Origin: an uncultured bacterium
GTDB lineage: Bacteria > Pseudomonadota > Alphaproteobacteria > SP197
DNA length: 25,150 nt
NCBI GenBank assembly: GCA_938014945.1
Contig: CALLQH010000389.1
Location: 1-25,150, forward strand
Reading direction: 5' to 3'
The notes under the pieces were generated by a model, which saw only the letters and a list, made by a program, of their open reading frames with translations, was not told the DNA's origin and did no database searches. Below, piece after piece: positions 14,610 to 22,223 of the stretch; within the stretch, counting starts at the first letter, position 1; every line of letters begins with the position of its first letter. Made by a program: the position numbers and the translations under genes.

Positions 14610-15788
14610 CTAGACGACGTGCAGCTCGCGCGGCGCGTCGGTCAGCACCTCGCAGCCCGTCTCGGTCACCAGCACGGTTTCCGAGAAGCCCATGTTGCCC
14701 TCGCCGCGGAAGCCCGCCATGGGCACCAGGTGGAAGGTCATGCCGGGCTCCAGCGGCCGTTCGTTGCCCTCGGCGATGTCGTTGACCAGGCCCTCGCCCC
14801 AGCCGGGCGCGAAGGCAACGCCCATGGAATACCCCGCGCGGTGGCGGAATTCCTCGCCGATGCCGCCCCTGGCCATGACGCCGCGTCCGGCGCGGTCGAC
14901 CTCCTGGGAGGTCGCGCCCGGCTTGATGGTCGCGATCATGGCTTCCAGCGCCGCGATGGAGACTGCCGCGCGGTCGGCCGCGACGTTCGACGGTGCGCCG
15001 ATGGAGGCCATGCGCATGTGCGAGCCCGAGTAGCGCTTGTAGCAGCCGCCGACCTCGAAATAGACCGTGTGTCCGGGTTCGATCACGGCCCGTTCGGACA
15101 GCATGTGGGTCACGGCCGAGCGCGGCCCGGTGACGACATAGGGCCCGCCCGCGGGGTGTTCGCCGCCCTCGTTCATCAGGGTCTGGTAGATGACGCCCGC
15201 GACCTGGTTTTCGGTGAGGCCGGGCGCCAGCGCCGCCAGCCCCGCCTTGACGCCGGCCGAGGCGATACGTGCGGCCTCGCGGATGCAGGCGATCTCGGCG
15301 GGCGACTTGATGCGCCGGGCGTCCTCCAGGATGTGGCCGGCCGGGGCCGTCGCCTTCTCGCCCCAGCGCGCGCGCACCGCGTCCAGAATCCGCGGCGGCA
15401 GCCAGAAGCCGCGCTCCTCGTAGCCGATGCGCGTCACCTTCGCGCCGGTGGCGTCGAACCCCTCCAGGGTCTTGGCCACCTCGTCCTGCCCCATGAACAC
15501 GGTGATGCCGGTCTTGATCCATGACAGCGCCCGCACGCATTCGTGCTCCAGCTTGCTGGTCACGAACTGCGGCGTGCCGTCCAGCGGCAGCAGCAGGATC
15601 TGGTAAACGTAGTAACCCGTGGTGCGGTAGCCGGTGAGCCAGTAGATGTTCTCCGGGCTCGTCACCATCAGCAGGTCGACGCCGGCCGTGGCCATCGCAG
15701 CTTTCACGCGAGCCAGACGCGCCTCGTACTCCTCCAGCGCGAAGGGCAGGCCGAAGGGGAAATCGCTGTCCCAGTCTCTTGTCGTCAT
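14610..15788 (-). CDS. M24-family (creatinase/Xaa-Pro peptidase fold) protein with lost metal ligands
   Basis: A 392-residue pita-bread-fold protein. GGAGG lies 7 bases before the ATG at 15788. Residues 1-150 form the creatinase N-domain (ENIYWLTGYRTTGYYVYQ, 46-63). The catalytic domain follows, with IKSPAEIACIREAARIA (160-176). In metallo-M24 enzymes five ligands (Asp, Asp, His, Glu, Glu) bind two metals. Here the positions read Glu245, Ser256, Tyr320, Val355 and Glu370, so a di-metal site is not expected. Creatinase is a metal-free precedent in this fold. The blocks GYSMGVAFAPGWGEG, LEPGMTFHLVPM and SETVLVTETGCEVLT resemble ectoine-hydrolase (DoeA/EutD)-like members, but I cannot assign that activity. 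It is probably a cytoplasmic C-N hydrolase. Its start region carries an inverted repeat. Confidence 0.88.
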   Translation of the reverse strand: MTTRDWDSDFPFGLPFALEEYEARLARVKAAMATAGVDLLMVTSPENIYWLTGYRTTGYYVYQILLLPLDGTPQFVTSKLEHECVRALSWIKTGITVFMGQDEVAKTLEGFDATGAKVTRIGYEERGFWLPPRILDAVRARWGEKATAPAGHILEDARRIKSPAEIACIREAARIASAGVKAGLAALAPGLTENQVAGVIYQTLMNEGGEHPAGGPYVVTGPRSAVTHMLSERAVIEPGHTVYFEVGGCYKRYSGSHMRMASIGAPSNVAADRAAVSIAALEAMIATIKPGATSQEVDRAGRGVMARGGIGEEFRHRAGYSMGVAFAPGWGEGLVNDIAEGNERPLEPGMTFHLVPMAGFRGEGNMGFSETVLVTETGCEVLTDAPRELHVV

Positions 15789-15789
15789 T

Positions 15790-15812
15790 GCTTGTCCTCC
15801 ATGCGGACAAGC
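15790..15812. promoter_or_regulatory. Perfect inverted repeat covering the ribosome-binding site of the M24 gene
   Basis: GCTTGTCC (15790-15797), 7-base loop, GGACAAGC (15805-15812) is a perfect 8-bp inverted repeat ending one base before the minus-strand start codon (15786-15788). The Shine-Dalgarno GGAGG lies partly in the loop and partly in the stem. It could be an mRNA hairpin masking the ribosome-binding site, or a protein-binding operator. Confidence 0.55.
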
Positions 15813-15981
15813 TAGCATGATGGGGCGGGCGCATGTCTCGCGATTCAGCCTGCTGACATGATGGATCCGGTCCGTTGGGGCTGCCTGAACCTGAATGCGG
15901 ATTGCGGGACCTTTCGGGCTTCAAGAGGAAGGGCAGGCGTTGATGGAACGTTCGGCCGACACGCGTTAGCGGCAAGGCACC

Positions 15982-16743
15982 TTGCGTATCAGGGTGATCC
16001 TTGGCTGGTTGCTCGCCGGCTTGGCCGGTCTGGGCATGCTTGGCTTCGAACTGATGCCCGCGGGCAACCGCGGCCTGTGGATGTTCGTGGTCCTGATGCT
16101 GGCGCTCGGCGTCATCCTGCCGCTGTGGCTGGCGATCGCCCTGGGCATCCTGACCTTTGCCGTCTTTGCCATCTACATCGCGCTGGTCAGCGAGATCGGC
16201 AATCTCACGGGCGCCGAGCTCCTGGCGCTGTTCTACCTGCCGCTGGCGCCGGTCTGGCTTTCGGCCTTTCGGCGCAGCCTCACCCAGGTCGACGACCTGG
16301 TCGGCTTCGCGCGCAGCTTCCGCCATCGCCACGCCTCCCTGATCGACCCAGAGCACGATGCCATGACGCTGCATCTGCTGCGCCGCCTGTTCCCCACGAT
16401 CATTGCGCGCTGGCGGGCACACGGGATGCGCGGCCAGCTCATCGTCGTCGCGCTGGAGGGGGACCGCCCCGCGCGCGACCTGCTGGGCGACGATGCCTGG
16501 CGCGCGCGCCGCATGAAGATCATCGGCGCAATTCAGGAAACCCGCCCCGGCGCACTGTTCTTCATGGACGACGGCCGGCCCGACCGCTTTGTCCTGCTCG
16601 ACGACGAGGATGCACAGGCCGTGCCCGCCCTCCTTGACGCGGTGCTGGCCGTACCCGGCGTAAAGGCCCGCGTGCGCGCCGCCCATTATCCCGACGACGG
16701 CGACAATGCCGACGATCTGCTCCGCCAGGCGCGCGGCATATGA
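15982..16743 (+). CDS. Membrane protein with a degenerate GGDEF domain
   Basis: A 253-residue protein. A stop codon in frame at 15967 forces the start downstream; TTG at 15982 with AAGG 5 bases upstream fits best (GTG at 15994 is possible). Residues 4-98 hold three to four membrane segments. Residues 126-251 align with the GGDEF fold. D-A-M-T-L-H-L-L-R-R-L-F (126-137) matches the domain's opening DxLTGLxNRRxF. LIVVALEGDR (153-162) matches the first core strand, LLGDDAWRARRMKIIGAI the GD-vLr helix, and RPDRF (199-203) sits at GGDEF. AAHYPDDGDNADDLLRQA (233-250) matches the closing SxGxAxYPxDGxdaxeLLrxA. Both glycines of GGDEF are lost, as is the RxxD inhibitory site, so it should not make c-di-GMP. 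It is coupled by ATGA overlap to the next gene. A sensor or assembly role is inferred. Confidence 0.7.
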   Translation: MRIRVILGWLLAGLAGLGMLGFELMPAGNRGLWMFVVLMLALGVILPLWLAIALGILTFAVFAIYIALVSEIGNLTGAELLALFYLPLAPVWLSAFRRSLTQVDDLVGFARSFRHRHASLIDPEHDAMTLHLLRRLFPTIIARWRAHGMRGQLIVVALEGDRPARDLLGDDAWRARRMKIIGAIQETRPGALFFMDDGRPDRFVLLDDEDAQAVPALLDAVLAVPGVKARVRAAHYPDDGDNADDLLRQARGI

Positions 16744-17669
16744 ACGAGATCGGACCCTTCCTGCTCCTGATCTGCCAGCTTGCGTTTTCGCTCGACGAGC
16801 CGCCGCCGGCCGATGCGGTGGACATGCTCGCCCGTGCCTATGGCTGCCAGGCCCGCGTCGAGGTCAACTTCGACCGCATCCCCGCTCCTCCCGCCAGCCA
16901 GGTGGGGGCCTATTTCCCCAAGCTGTCGCGCTACTGGCCGATCCTCAACGACAGCACGGCCGATCTCGAGGACGCGGTGCTGGCATGGACCGACCAGGGC
17001 ATCCGGCCCGGGCTGCTGCTGCGCGGCGATCCGGTCGCCCTGGCCCTGCGCTTCGATGACGTGGCGCGCCTGCGCCATGCCGTGGAACTGGGCGCCATTC
17101 CCATCATGGCGATCCAGCGTCCCCTGACCGGCGGCGTGACCTATGGCGCGACGATCTACGCAGCGTTGGGGCTCGCGCCGCGAGCGGTCTATGTCGCCGA
17201 CGGTTACGGCCTGGACCTAGGACTGCTGCCGTCGGGCCGCCATCTCGTCGCCGGTTACTGGCACATGCCGTTCGAGGAGATGCCGCTGGCGGCCGAGCCG
17301 ATCAACCTCGGCTCCAGCAGCTTCCTGCCGGTCTTTGACGGACCTTCGCCGGGCGGCGGCGTCTACGCGACCACGGCGGAGGGGCGCGGCCAGGCCTATT
17401 CGCCGGATTTCCAGCTTCACTGGTCGTTCCTCGGTATCGCCTTCCGCTCCGGCGAGGGCGGCCTCGACACCGGCGCGGTCGGCGTCGCCCTGATGGTACT
17501 GGTCCGCGTCTCGTCGGTGATGTGGGCCGCCATTGGTGGCAACTGGCCCAACCTGCTCACCGGTGTCGTCGCCCTGCTCGCCTGGGTCGGCATCGCGGTC
17601 GCGGCCGTGCTGTTCCTCGTCCTGCCGTTCGGCATCCTGGTTTCGAGGTTCCGCCGTGTCCGTCATTGA
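16740..17669 (+). CDS. Unrecognised membrane-anchored protein of the polysaccharide cassette
   Basis: A 309-residue protein that I do not recognise. Its ATG overlaps the previous stop (ATGA), and its end overlaps the glycosyltransferase start by 14 bases. A short hydrophobic N-terminus (residues 4-16) may be a weak signal sequence. Residues about 20-240 form a soluble domain, presumably periplasmic. Two membrane segments (about 244-266 and 272-302) and a basic tail SRFRRVRH follow. A strand ending in Asp106-Asp107 (LALRFDD) followed by a helix and LGAIPIMAI loosely recalls the first Asp pair of polysaccharide-deacetylase-like (DUF2334) folds. The position matches YdaL, between the GGDEF protein and the glycosyltransferase of the Bacillus yda cluster. 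I see no other deacetylase motif, so this stays a hypothesis. Tight coupling implies a role in the same complex. Confidence 0.75.
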   Translation: MNEIGPFLLLICQLAFSLDEPPPADAVDMLARAYGCQARVEVNFDRIPAPPASQVGAYFPKLSRYWPILNDSTADLEDAVLAWTDQGIRPGLLLRGDPVALALRFDDVARLRHAVELGAIPIMAIQRPLTGGVTYGATIYAALGLAPRAVYVADGYGLDLGLLPSGRHLVAGYWHMPFEEMPLAAEPINLGSSSFLPVFDGPSPGGGVYATTAEGRGQAYSPDFQLHWSFLGIAFRSGEGGLDTGAVGVALMVLVRVSSVMWAAIGGNWPNLLTGVVALLAWVGIAVAAVLFLVLPFGILVSRFRRVRH

Positions 17670-18912
17670 CGTCATCTTTGTTCTCAGCTTCGTGGGCATC
17701 TGGCTTGCCCAGTTCTTCTGGCTTGTCCTTTCCTTCGGCGCCTACGGCTACCTGCGCGCCACGGCGGGCGAGCGCGAGAAGCTGCTCGCCGAGATGCCCT
17801 CCGAACTGCCCGCCGTCACCGTCCTGATTCCTGCCCACAACGAGGCCGTGGTCATCGAGGACACGCTCGAGGCCATGACCCGGCTCGATTATCCGGTCGA
17901 GCAGCTGCAGGTGCTGCTGGTCAACGATGGCTCGACCGACGAGACCGGCGCCATCGGCGAGCGCTTTGCCGCGGCGCATCCCACCATCGAGGTGATGAAC
18001 GTGCCCAAGGGCATGGGCGGCAAGGGCAAGTCGCGCACTCTCAACGTCGGCATGAGCCAGGCGCGCGGCGAACTGATCGCGGTGTTTGACGCCGACAACA
18101 CACCCGAGCCGGAATGCCTGCGCCTGCTGGTCGGCGTGCTCATCTCCGACCGCACCCTGGTCGCGGTCAACGGCAAGGTGCGCACACGCAACTGGAACGA
18201 TTCCTGGCTGACACGTTTCGTCGCCATCGAGTTCGTCTACTTCCAGTGGCTGTTCCAGGCGGGCCGCTGGTACTGGTTCCGGCTGTCCACCCTGATGGGC
18301 ACCAACTATGTCATCTGGCGCGATGCGCTGGACATGCTGGGCGGCTTCGACGAGAAGTCCCTGGTCGACGACACGGAGATGAGCCTGCGCATCTTCCTTG
18401 GCAAACGGCGCATACGCTGGGTGCCCTTTGCGGTTACCTGGGAGCAGGAGCCCGACACCCTCAAGGTCTGGCTGAAGCAGCGCTCGCGCTGGACCCAGGG
18501 CAACCTCTACGTCACCTTCAAGTACTTCCGCCTGGCGATCTCCCATCCCATGCCGATCGGCCTGGAGATGCTCGCCAACCTGCTGAGCTACATCGTTTTC
18601 CTGCCGGCCCTGCTGATCAGCCACGTCGTCTTCCTGCTCGGCGTGATGCAGCTGGCGGGCACCGAGGTCTCGGGGCCGTTCGGCGCGCTCTGGGCCGTCT
18701 CGTTCATGGCCTACACGCTGCAGATGTGGTTCGCCCTCAACGTCGAGCGCGAGCGTCCTTCGAGCTACGTGCTGGCCGCCCTTTCGTACGTCACCTACGC
18801 CCAGCTCTTCATTCCCGTCACCATCATGGCAGTGCACCGGACCCTGAAGGCCCTCGCACTCCGGCAGGACATGAAATGGGACAAGACCCAGCGGACCAAG
18901 GAGAAGACATGA
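17656..18912 (+). CDS. Processive family-2 glycosyltransferase, BcsA/YdaM-like without PilZ
   Basis: A 418-residue membrane glycosyltransferase that should polymerise a sugar from a nucleotide-sugar donor and extrude the chain. The GTG at 17656 follows GAGG at 7 bases and overlaps the previous gene. One membrane segment (about 3-30) precedes the GT-A domain: VTVLIPAHNE (54-63), LLVNDGSTDE with Asp91, the DxD motif FDADN (Asp145, Asp147), VDDTEMSLR (237-245) for the catalytic acidic site, and QRSRW (275-279), the QxxRW hallmark of processive enzymes. About four membrane segments follow (295-400). It ends with a short basic tail and no PilZ domain, unlike bacterial cellulose synthase BcsA (700 residues or more), so c-di-GMP activation must be indirect if present. 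YdaM/PssC-like enzymes have this size and layout. The polymer is unknown. Confidence 0.92.
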   Translation: MSVIDVIFVLSFVGIWLAQFFWLVLSFGAYGYLRATAGEREKLLAEMPSELPAVTVLIPAHNEAVVIEDTLEAMTRLDYPVEQLQVLLVNDGSTDETGAIGERFAAAHPTIEVMNVPKGMGGKGKSRTLNVGMSQARGELIAVFDADNTPEPECLRLLVGVLISDRTLVAVNGKVRTRNWNDSWLTRFVAIEFVYFQWLFQAGRWYWFRLSTLMGTNYVIWRDALDMLGGFDEKSLVDDTEMSLRIFLGKRRIRWVPFAVTWEQEPDTLKVWLKQRSRWTQGNLYVTFKYFRLAISHPMPIGLEMLANLLSYIVFLPALLISHVVFLLGVMQLAGTEVSGPFGALWAVSFMAYTLQMWFALNVERERPSSYVLAALSYVTYAQLFIPVTIMAVHRTLKALALRQDMKWDKTQRTKEKT

Positions 18913-20810
18913 CCAGCTTCATCGGCCTGCGCAGGCTCTGCAGCGTCCTCGTCGTCGCCCTCATCCTGATGGGAGCGCTCGGCCGGCCGGCCGCTGCCCG
19001 CGAGGACTTCTGGGCCTTCGACGACATCCGCTTCTCCGGGCTGGGGGCCTTTGCCACCCGTTATGTCTACGTGCCGCAGGGCAGCCGGTGGGAGGATACC
19101 TTCCTGATCGCCTATGCCGCCACGGATGGGCGCGCCCATGTCGCCGTGCGCATCGACGACCGCACCGTCTACCAGAGCGACATCGACCATCCGCAGTTCC
19201 TGACCATCCCGATCGGCACGCTGGAGGCCGGCTTCCACCGCATCGACGTGCGCGCCTCGCTTTCGCTCGAGAAACCCGAGGAGGCCCAGGCGATCAACTA
19301 CTGCGTCGAGGAAATGCGCATTCCTCTCATCCTGCAGCGTATGTACGTGACCTACCGTGAGGTGTTGTCCGACGAGCAGTTTCTCTCCGCGCTGCCCGAT
19401 ACCCTCTTCAATCCCCAGAAGCCGCGCCAGCGGCCCTGGCGCATGGCGGTGGTGGTCGCGCCCGACGATTTGGCTGGCATTTCGGCGGCGGCCCGGCTGG
19501 CCAGCGGGCTCAACGCGGCCACGCCCATGAACGTCATGCATGCCGCAGCCACCGAAGAGGGTGACGCCGACTTCATGCTCGACATCCTCCACGATCCCAA
19601 TCTCGCCGCGCAGGCTTCGGTTGATTTTCTGCCGCCATCGGGCGAGGTCGACGACCTGGGCGCCAGCCGCAACCCCAACAACCCGCCGGCGCAGACCTGG
19701 GCCGATCCGCCGACGCTGCGCATCTTCTATCGCACCCAGGAGGGCCTCGATGCGGCGGTCAACGCGCTGCTCAACGGCGCCTACCGCGGCCAGATGGACA
19801 CCATGACCGCGGATTTCGACGGCTCCGTCGCGCCGCCGCAATGGGGCGGCATCGTCGATTTCCCGACCCTGGCGTCGCTGGGTATCGGCGACATCGAGAT
19901 CGAGGGCACGGGAAGCCGTTCGGTCGTGCTCGCCTATCCCCCGGCGTGGGAGCCCATCGGCGTGCCCGAGGGCCAGATCATCGTGCGTTCCCAGGACGGC
20001 CTGATGCAGGGCTCGCAGATGCAGGTCTGGGTGGAAGACTCCCTTGCCGGCAGTACCCGGCTCGACCGCCTCGTCGCCGGCGACATCCAGCGCGCCATTC
20101 CCTTCCAGGCCAGTCGCGTGCCGCCCGACTCGGTGATCGGCGTGCGCTTCGAGGCTGCCCTGGTCACGACCACCGACTGCAGACCGGGCGTGAAGGGCAA
20201 GGTCTGGGTCGATGCCGAGCGTTCGTTCATCAACCTGCCGCACCGCCTCAAGGACGGCCTGGGCTCGATGTCGGCCGCGCTGGTGGGCAGGCCGGTGATC
20301 GCGATCGGACAGACCTCGCCCGGGGTGGTCTCCGCCGTACTGGCGCTTTCGGCCAACCTTGGCGCCTTCACCGGAGGCCTGCCCGTGCCCATCGAGGTGG
20401 TCGACGGCGACAGCAGCGCCACCATCACGATCGATGTTGATCTGGAAGATTTCCGCAAGGAACTGCTTTCCCAGGATGAGGCGCTCTATCTGCCCGAACT
20501 GGCCGACGGCGTGCTGCTGATGCAGGACGGCGGCGGCTATCGCATCCTGGCAGCCCGTGGGGAATCCCTGCATCTGCTGTCGCGTCACTGGGCACGCATC
20601 GAGCTCAGCCTGACCTCGGGCACGGTTACCGCCCTGCTGACGCCCAGCGGCGAGCTTATCCAGCTCGAAATCCGCCCCGTGAGCGAGGAACTGGTGATGT
20701 TCGACCGCTCCGATCCGATCCCATGGATCATTGTTGCCGCAGCCGTGCTGCTGGCGACGGTCGCGGCCGTGATGCTGTTCCTGCGCTTCGGCCGCCGGCG
20801 CAGCGGCTGA
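18909..20810 (+). CDS. BcsB-like periplasmic, membrane-tethered polysaccharide synthase partner
   Basis: A 633-residue protein that overlaps the glycosyltransferase stop by ATGA. The signal peptide is residues 1-30 (core VLVVALILMGALG, cleavage after AAA). A long periplasmic part alternates beta-rich carbohydrate-binding-like and flavodoxin-like-looking segments, as in BcsB: FWAFDDIRFSGLGAF near the start, HVAVRIDDRTVYQSDI, NYCVEEMRIPLIL, and a second repeat with MQVWVEDSLAGSTRLDR...IPFQASRVPPDSVIGVRFEAALV. The latter mirrors BcsB's paired domains. A C-terminal membrane anchor (PWIIVAAAVLLATVAAVMLFL) and basic tail close it. BcsB is normally about 700-800 residues and YdaN about 700. In cellulose synthesis BcsB guides the emerging chain through the periplasm. 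Outer-membrane BcsC, cellulase BcsZ and PilZ partners are absent here. Confidence 0.85.
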   Translation: MTSFIGLRRLCSVLVVALILMGALGRPAAAREDFWAFDDIRFSGLGAFATRYVYVPQGSRWEDTFLIAYAATDGRAHVAVRIDDRTVYQSDIDHPQFLTIPIGTLEAGFHRIDVRASLSLEKPEEAQAINYCVEEMRIPLILQRMYVTYREVLSDEQFLSALPDTLFNPQKPRQRPWRMAVVVAPDDLAGISAAARLASGLNAATPMNVMHAAATEEGDADFMLDILHDPNLAAQASVDFLPPSGEVDDLGASRNPNNPPAQTWADPPTLRIFYRTQEGLDAAVNALLNGAYRGQMDTMTADFDGSVAPPQWGGIVDFPTLASLGIGDIEIEGTGSRSVVLAYPPAWEPIGVPEGQIIVRSQDGLMQGSQMQVWVEDSLAGSTRLDRLVAGDIQRAIPFQASRVPPDSVIGVRFEAALVTTTDCRPGVKGKVWVDAERSFINLPHRLKDGLGSMSAALVGRPVIAIGQTSPGVVSAVLALSANLGAFTGGLPVPIEVVDGDSSATITIDVDLEDFRKELLSQDEALYLPELADGVLLMQDGGGYRILAARGESLHLLSRHWARIELSLTSGTVTALLTPSGELIQLEIRPVSEELVMFDRSDPIPWIIVAAAVLLATVAAVMLFLRFGRRRSG

Positions 20811-20820
20811 GCTGCGCCGG

Positions 20821-20867
20821 TCCCCACCGCCGACTTGTCAATCCAATTGACGGGACGGCGACGGGGA
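20821..20867. promoter_or_regulatory. Nested palindrome upstream of the M24-Rieske operon
   Basis: GTCAAT-CCA-ATTGAC (20837-20851) is a perfect 6-bp palindrome with a 3-base centre. It lies inside a larger imperfect inverted repeat, TCCCCACCGCCG (20821-20832) against CGGCGACGGGGA (20856-20867), with two internal mismatches. It is 11 bases after the BcsB-like stop and about 100 bases before the next start. It has no T-run, so it is more likely an operator for the downstream catabolic operon than a terminator; both are possible. Confidence 0.4.
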
Positions 20868-20949
20868 TCGGAAAGTGCGATCCCAGGCCGCGCGATGCCC
20901 GGCCCGGCGCTTCCGCGTGCGGGCCCGACGACAGAAACCCGGAGAACCC

Positions 20950-22209
20950 ATGACGCTCAATTTTCGCCAGCACACGCTCGATCACTGCGAGCCGCAGATG
21001 GAGGTCCCGTTCTCCATCGCCGAATACCGCGGCCGGCTGGAGCGGGTGCGTGCGCGCATGGCGGAAGACGGCGTCGATCTGCTCTGGGTCCAGGCGCCCG
21101 AGGGCCAGTGTTACCTCTCGGGCTATCAGGCCGAGTGGTACATGGCCCAGAGCCCGATGAAGTGGCCGCCCTGCAGCGGCATCGCGGTGCATGTCGACCA
21201 CGACCACTTCATCCACTTCGACACGGTGGGCGAGATCGTCATGTCGCGTTACGCGACGATCTCCACCGACACGCGCATCTTTCCCGCCAGCGACCCGATC
21301 AAGCGGCGCGACGGCATCGCCTTCATCATGGATGAACTGAAGGCTTCCGGCTGGCTGAAGTCCGGCACCCGTGTCGGCCAGGAGCTGTGGTCCTACCGCC
21401 CCAATCCTGCCGTCAGCCAGCGTTTCCGCGAGGCCTTCGAGGGTGCGGGCGCCACGGTGGGCGACGCCTCGCTCATCCTGCGCGAGGTCCGGGGCAAGAA
21501 ATCGCCCGCCGAGATCGCCTGCATCGAGCGCGCCGGGGCCATTGCCGATGTCGGCCTGCGCGCCGTGCGCGACAGCCTCTATGCCGGCGCGACAGAGCTG
21601 GAGATCTACGGCGAGATGATCCGCGCCATGGCGGCGGCGGGCGGCGAGAACGCGGGCATCACCATCCCCGTGCTCTCGGGTCCGAAGTCCAATTGCGGCC
21701 ATGCCCTGGCCAGCCGCAAGGCGATCCTGCCGGGCGAGAACGTCAACGTCGACCTGTGCGGCGTCTTCAACCGCTACCACGCCAACATGGCGCGTTCCTT
21801 CTGGATGGGCACGCCGCCCGACCATATCGCCGCTTTCTACGAGAAGGTCGCGGGCATCTTCGATGTCATCCGGCCGATCCTGCGCACCGGCATGCCGGTC
21901 GCCGAACTCAACAGGACCGCCCAGGAATACTTCCGCGAGCACGACCTGTGGGACAACGGCGCCTGGCTCGGCGGCTACGAGATGGGCATCGCCTTCCCGC
22001 CGGACTGGGTCGGGCACTACTATTTCGAATACGCGGACCTGGAGACGGCGGACGTCTTCGAGGCGGGTACGGCGGTCAACTTCGAGGCGGTGTTCTACAT
22101 GCCCGACATGGCCGGCATCACCCACCTCATCGACACCATCGTCTTCAAGGAGGACAGTGCCGTGTTGCTGAGCAGGGAGCCCTACGGGCTCTCGACGATC
22201 GCGCTCTGA
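20950..22209 (+). CDS. M24-family (creatinase/Xaa-Pro peptidase fold) protein, first gene of the Rieske operon
   Basis: A 419-residue pita-bread-fold protein. The ATG at 20950 follows GGAGA with 5-base spacing. The N-domain carries GVDLLWVQAPEGQCYLSGYQ (41-60) and the catalytic domain opens with GKKSPAEIACIERAGAIAD (182-200). The metal-ligand positions read Asp268 (VNVDLCG), Asn279 (YHANMAR), Tyr343 (GGYEMGIAFPPDW), Glu379 (NFEAVF) and Asp395. Three of five canonical ligands, including the His, are changed, so ordinary metallopeptidase activity is unlikely. Creatinase and ectoine hydrolase show that this fold can cleave non-peptide C-N bonds. It is only distantly similar to the M24 protein encoded at 14610-15788. 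Fourteen bases separate it from the first Rieske gene, so it is probably co-transcribed and acts on the same substrate or on a product. Confidence 0.88.
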   Translation: MTLNFRQHTLDHCEPQMEVPFSIAEYRGRLERVRARMAEDGVDLLWVQAPEGQCYLSGYQAEWYMAQSPMKWPPCSGIAVHVDHDHFIHFDTVGEIVMSRYATISTDTRIFPASDPIKRRDGIAFIMDELKASGWLKSGTRVGQELWSYRPNPAVSQRFREAFEGAGATVGDASLILREVRGKKSPAEIACIERAGAIADVGLRAVRDSLYAGATELEIYGEMIRAMAAAGGENAGITIPVLSGPKSNCGHALASRKAILPGENVNVDLCGVFNRYHANMARSFWMGTPPDHIAAFYEKVAGIFDVIRPILRTGMPVAELNRTAQEYFREHDLWDNGAWLGGYEMGIAFPPDWVGHYYFEYADLETADVFEAGTAVNFEAVFYMPDMAGITHLIDTIVFKEDSAVLLSREPYGLSTIAL

Positions 22210-22223
22210 GGAGAGACGCAGCC

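Noticed and set aside
18114..18908. Extended N-terminus for the BcsB-like gene (in-frame ATG at 18114)
   Set aside because: It would overlap most of the glycosyltransferase gene. The ATG at 18909 gives a proper signal peptide and an ATGA overlap.
14610..22209. Idea that the two M24 proteins are recent duplicates flanking a mobile insert
   Set aside because: Their N-terminal domains and ligand positions differ throughout, they are on opposite strands, and no flanking repeats or recombinase genes are visible.
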